NCBI GenBank assembly: GCA_036553725.1
Contig: DATBOO010000072.1
Location: 1-6,172, forward strand
DNA from: Bog-756 sp036553725
GTDB taxonomy: Bacteria > Actinomycetota > Acidimicrobiia > Acidimicrobiales > RAAP-2
Direction of reading: 5' to 3'
DNA length: 6,172 bases
Positions 5,178 through 6,172 of this stretch are shown one piece after another. The translations under genes were made by a program, and so were the position numbers. Numbering within the stretch: position 1 is the first letter of the stretch; every line of letters starts with the position of its first letter. Below the pieces are notes generated by a model. It searched no databases, was not told the DNA's origin, and saw nothing but the letters and a program-made list of their open reading frames with translations.

Positions 5178-6172
5178 GGAAGGTGAGACCGGGGGCTGTC
5201 CGGGGCCGGAACGCCATCGCCGCCCTGGTGAGCGGGGCCTTCGTGCTGACCGGGTGCACGGCCGCGGGCGGGAGCACCGACCCGCCCGGCGCTGACCAGG
5301 TCGCCGCCGCCGCCCACCGGGCGGGTTGTGAGACGACCGTCCGCGGGGTCGTCTCCAGCCCGGGATCGCTCACCGCCGGCTGGCTGCCCGCCGGCTTCCA
5401 GCTCACCGAAGGCGGCACCGCGTCACCGGGTGATATGCCCGGCGCCACCTATGCCGCCACGAGTGAGGGCGCCGATCCACCCCGGGTCCAGCTCCGCTTC
5501 TCGTACAGCCCCGGGCCGCTCAGCCCCCTGGACGGTGGCCGCGCCACCGCCACCCCGGTCGAGGTCCAGGGCCACCCCGGCCTGCTCGAGAGCGGGCCTC
5601 CCGCGGCCCTCTTCATCGGCGTGTACTGGAAACCGACTGCCGGAGTTCTGTTGAGCACCGTCGGCTACAAGGTCCCGTCGTCAATCGTCGTCCAGGTGGC
5701 CCAGCGGGTGCGGATGACTCCTCCGGGGGAAGTGCCTCTGCCGATCACAGCCGGTCCCGTCGCCCGGTCGGCCGCCATCACGGCGGCGAGGCGGACCGCA
5801 TTCATCGCCGGGGCCACGGTCGAGGCCAAGCTGTCTTCGTGGACCGAGGTCACCACCCTGCTCCAAGCCGGCCACGACGGCACGGGGGGAACGGCGGCCG
5901 CGTTCCCCTCGGTCGCTGCGCCGTGGGCCCCGGTGTGGGCTGTCCTCCTCTCCCCACTCCGGTCGCCCGGACCCAGATTGGCCGCTCGCCCTGGGACAGC
6001 TGCGGCCGCGACGCAACTGGTGGTGGTCGATGCCGCCACCGGTCAGGCCCAACTGGAGACGCCTACGGGGGGCGGCACCGCCTGGTTCGCCGCGCTCACC
6101 GACCGGGACCCGGAACTGGGTGGCTGTCCCGGCGGGTCGACCGCCCGACTCCCCTTCGGCGTGCTGACCCGG
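5168..6172 (+). CDS. Putative secreted lipoprotein of unknown function (C-terminus cut by window edge)
   Basis: I do not recognise this family. With GTG 5168 as start, 335 residues are visible. Residues 2-14 are basic (six Arg/Lys), followed by a hydrophobic stretch AIAALVSGAFV (16-26) and a lipobox LTGC with Cys30, so a lipidated, membrane-anchored extracytoplasmic protein is likely. The mature part starts with a Gly/Ala/Pro-rich linker. Residues about 72-185 (WLPAGF at 72-77, VEVQGHPGLLES at 131-142, VYWKPTAGVLLSTVG at 152-166, then a short helix to about 182) resemble in pattern the DUF4367-type beta domain of anti-sigma and lipoprotein-associated proteins. Residues about 200-310 (AKLSSWTEVTTLLQAG, VWAVLL at 256-261, VVVDAATGQ at 285-293) recall PepSY-like folds. 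Both are impressions from motif spacing, not searches. Cys54 and Cys320 could form a disulfide. GTG 5129 and GTG 5183 are alternative starts; none has a well-spaced Shine-Dalgarno and no TANNNT hexamer is nearby. It follows glpX by 108 nt and shares its frame. Confidence 0.75.
   Translation, partial: MNRRKVRPGAVRGRNAIAALVSGAFVLTGCTAAGGSTDPPGADQVAAAAHRAGCETTVRGVVSSPGSLTAGWLPAGFQLTEGGTASPGDMPGATYAATSEGADPPRVQLRFSYSPGPLSPLDGGRATATPVEVQGHPGLLESGPPAALFIGVYWKPTAGVLLSTVGYKVPSSIVVQVAQRVRMTPPGEVPLPITAGPVARSAAITAARRTAFIAGATVEAKLSSWTEVTTLLQAGHDGTGGTAAAFPSVAAPWAPVWAVLLSPLRSPGPRLAARPGTAAAATQLVVVDAATGQAQLETPTGGGTAWFAALTDRDPELGGCPGGSTARLPFGVLTR

Noticed and set aside
3841..5295. Plus-strand open frame of 484 codons overlapping glpX
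   Set aside because: Out-of-frame shadow of glpX, dominated by Arg, Gly and His; GlpX motifs lie in a different frame.
4055..5317. Minus-strand open frames opposite glpX (420 and 322 codons)
   Set aside because: Antisense shadows; no recognisable domain, and glpX covers the same bases with complete family motifs.

Overview
The window is very GC-rich (about 70% by eye), with strong G/C third-position bias and many long antisense shadow frames. It looks like chromosomal DNA from a high-GC actinobacterium. The GlpX and MeaB sequences read as actinobacterial, and MurA carries the Asp-for-Cys active site known from mycobacteria. An Acidimicrobiia-like lineage is plausible, but that is inference. 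I see no rRNA, tRNA, CRISPR array, insertion sequence, prophage gene or compositional break.

Layout. Three genes run on the minus strand. Read in their own direction they are: an acyl-CoA mutase large subunit (3947 down to 2286), MurA (2187 down to 907), and the MeaB/ArgK-type G-protein chaperone of B12-dependent mutases (873 down to the left edge, incomplete). A 116-base divergent intergenic region (3948-4063) separates the mutase from two plus-strand genes. These are class II fructose-1,6-bisphosphatase GlpX (4064-5059) and an unrecognised lipoprotein (about 5168 to the right edge, incomplete).

How the genes fit together. The mutase and MeaB belong to one process: adenosylcobalamin-dependent carbon-skeleton rearrangement of a short-chain acyl-CoA, with MeaB guarding cofactor loading. 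The mutase has Phe75 and Gln193 where methylmalonyl-CoA mutase has the Tyr and Arg that bind the substrate carboxylate. That is the isobutyryl-CoA mutase pattern, so a plain 'methylmalonyl-CoA mutase' label would probably be wrong. Its B12-binding small subunit is not in the window. MurA (peptidoglycan precursor synthesis) sits between the two metabolically linked genes. GlpX is gluconeogenic.

Regulation. Each of the four recognised genes has a -10-like hexamer (TANNNT, or CATACT for murA) ending 6-9 nt before its start codon, and no convincing Shine-Dalgarno. This suggests leaderless or near-leaderless transcripts with a separate promoter for each gene. GC-rich inverted repeats lie after the mutase, after glpX and just upstream of the glpX -10. 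No clearly new multi-gene system is visible. The most interesting points are the mutase specificity residues, the repeated leaderless-start architecture, and the uncharacterised two-part lipoprotein.
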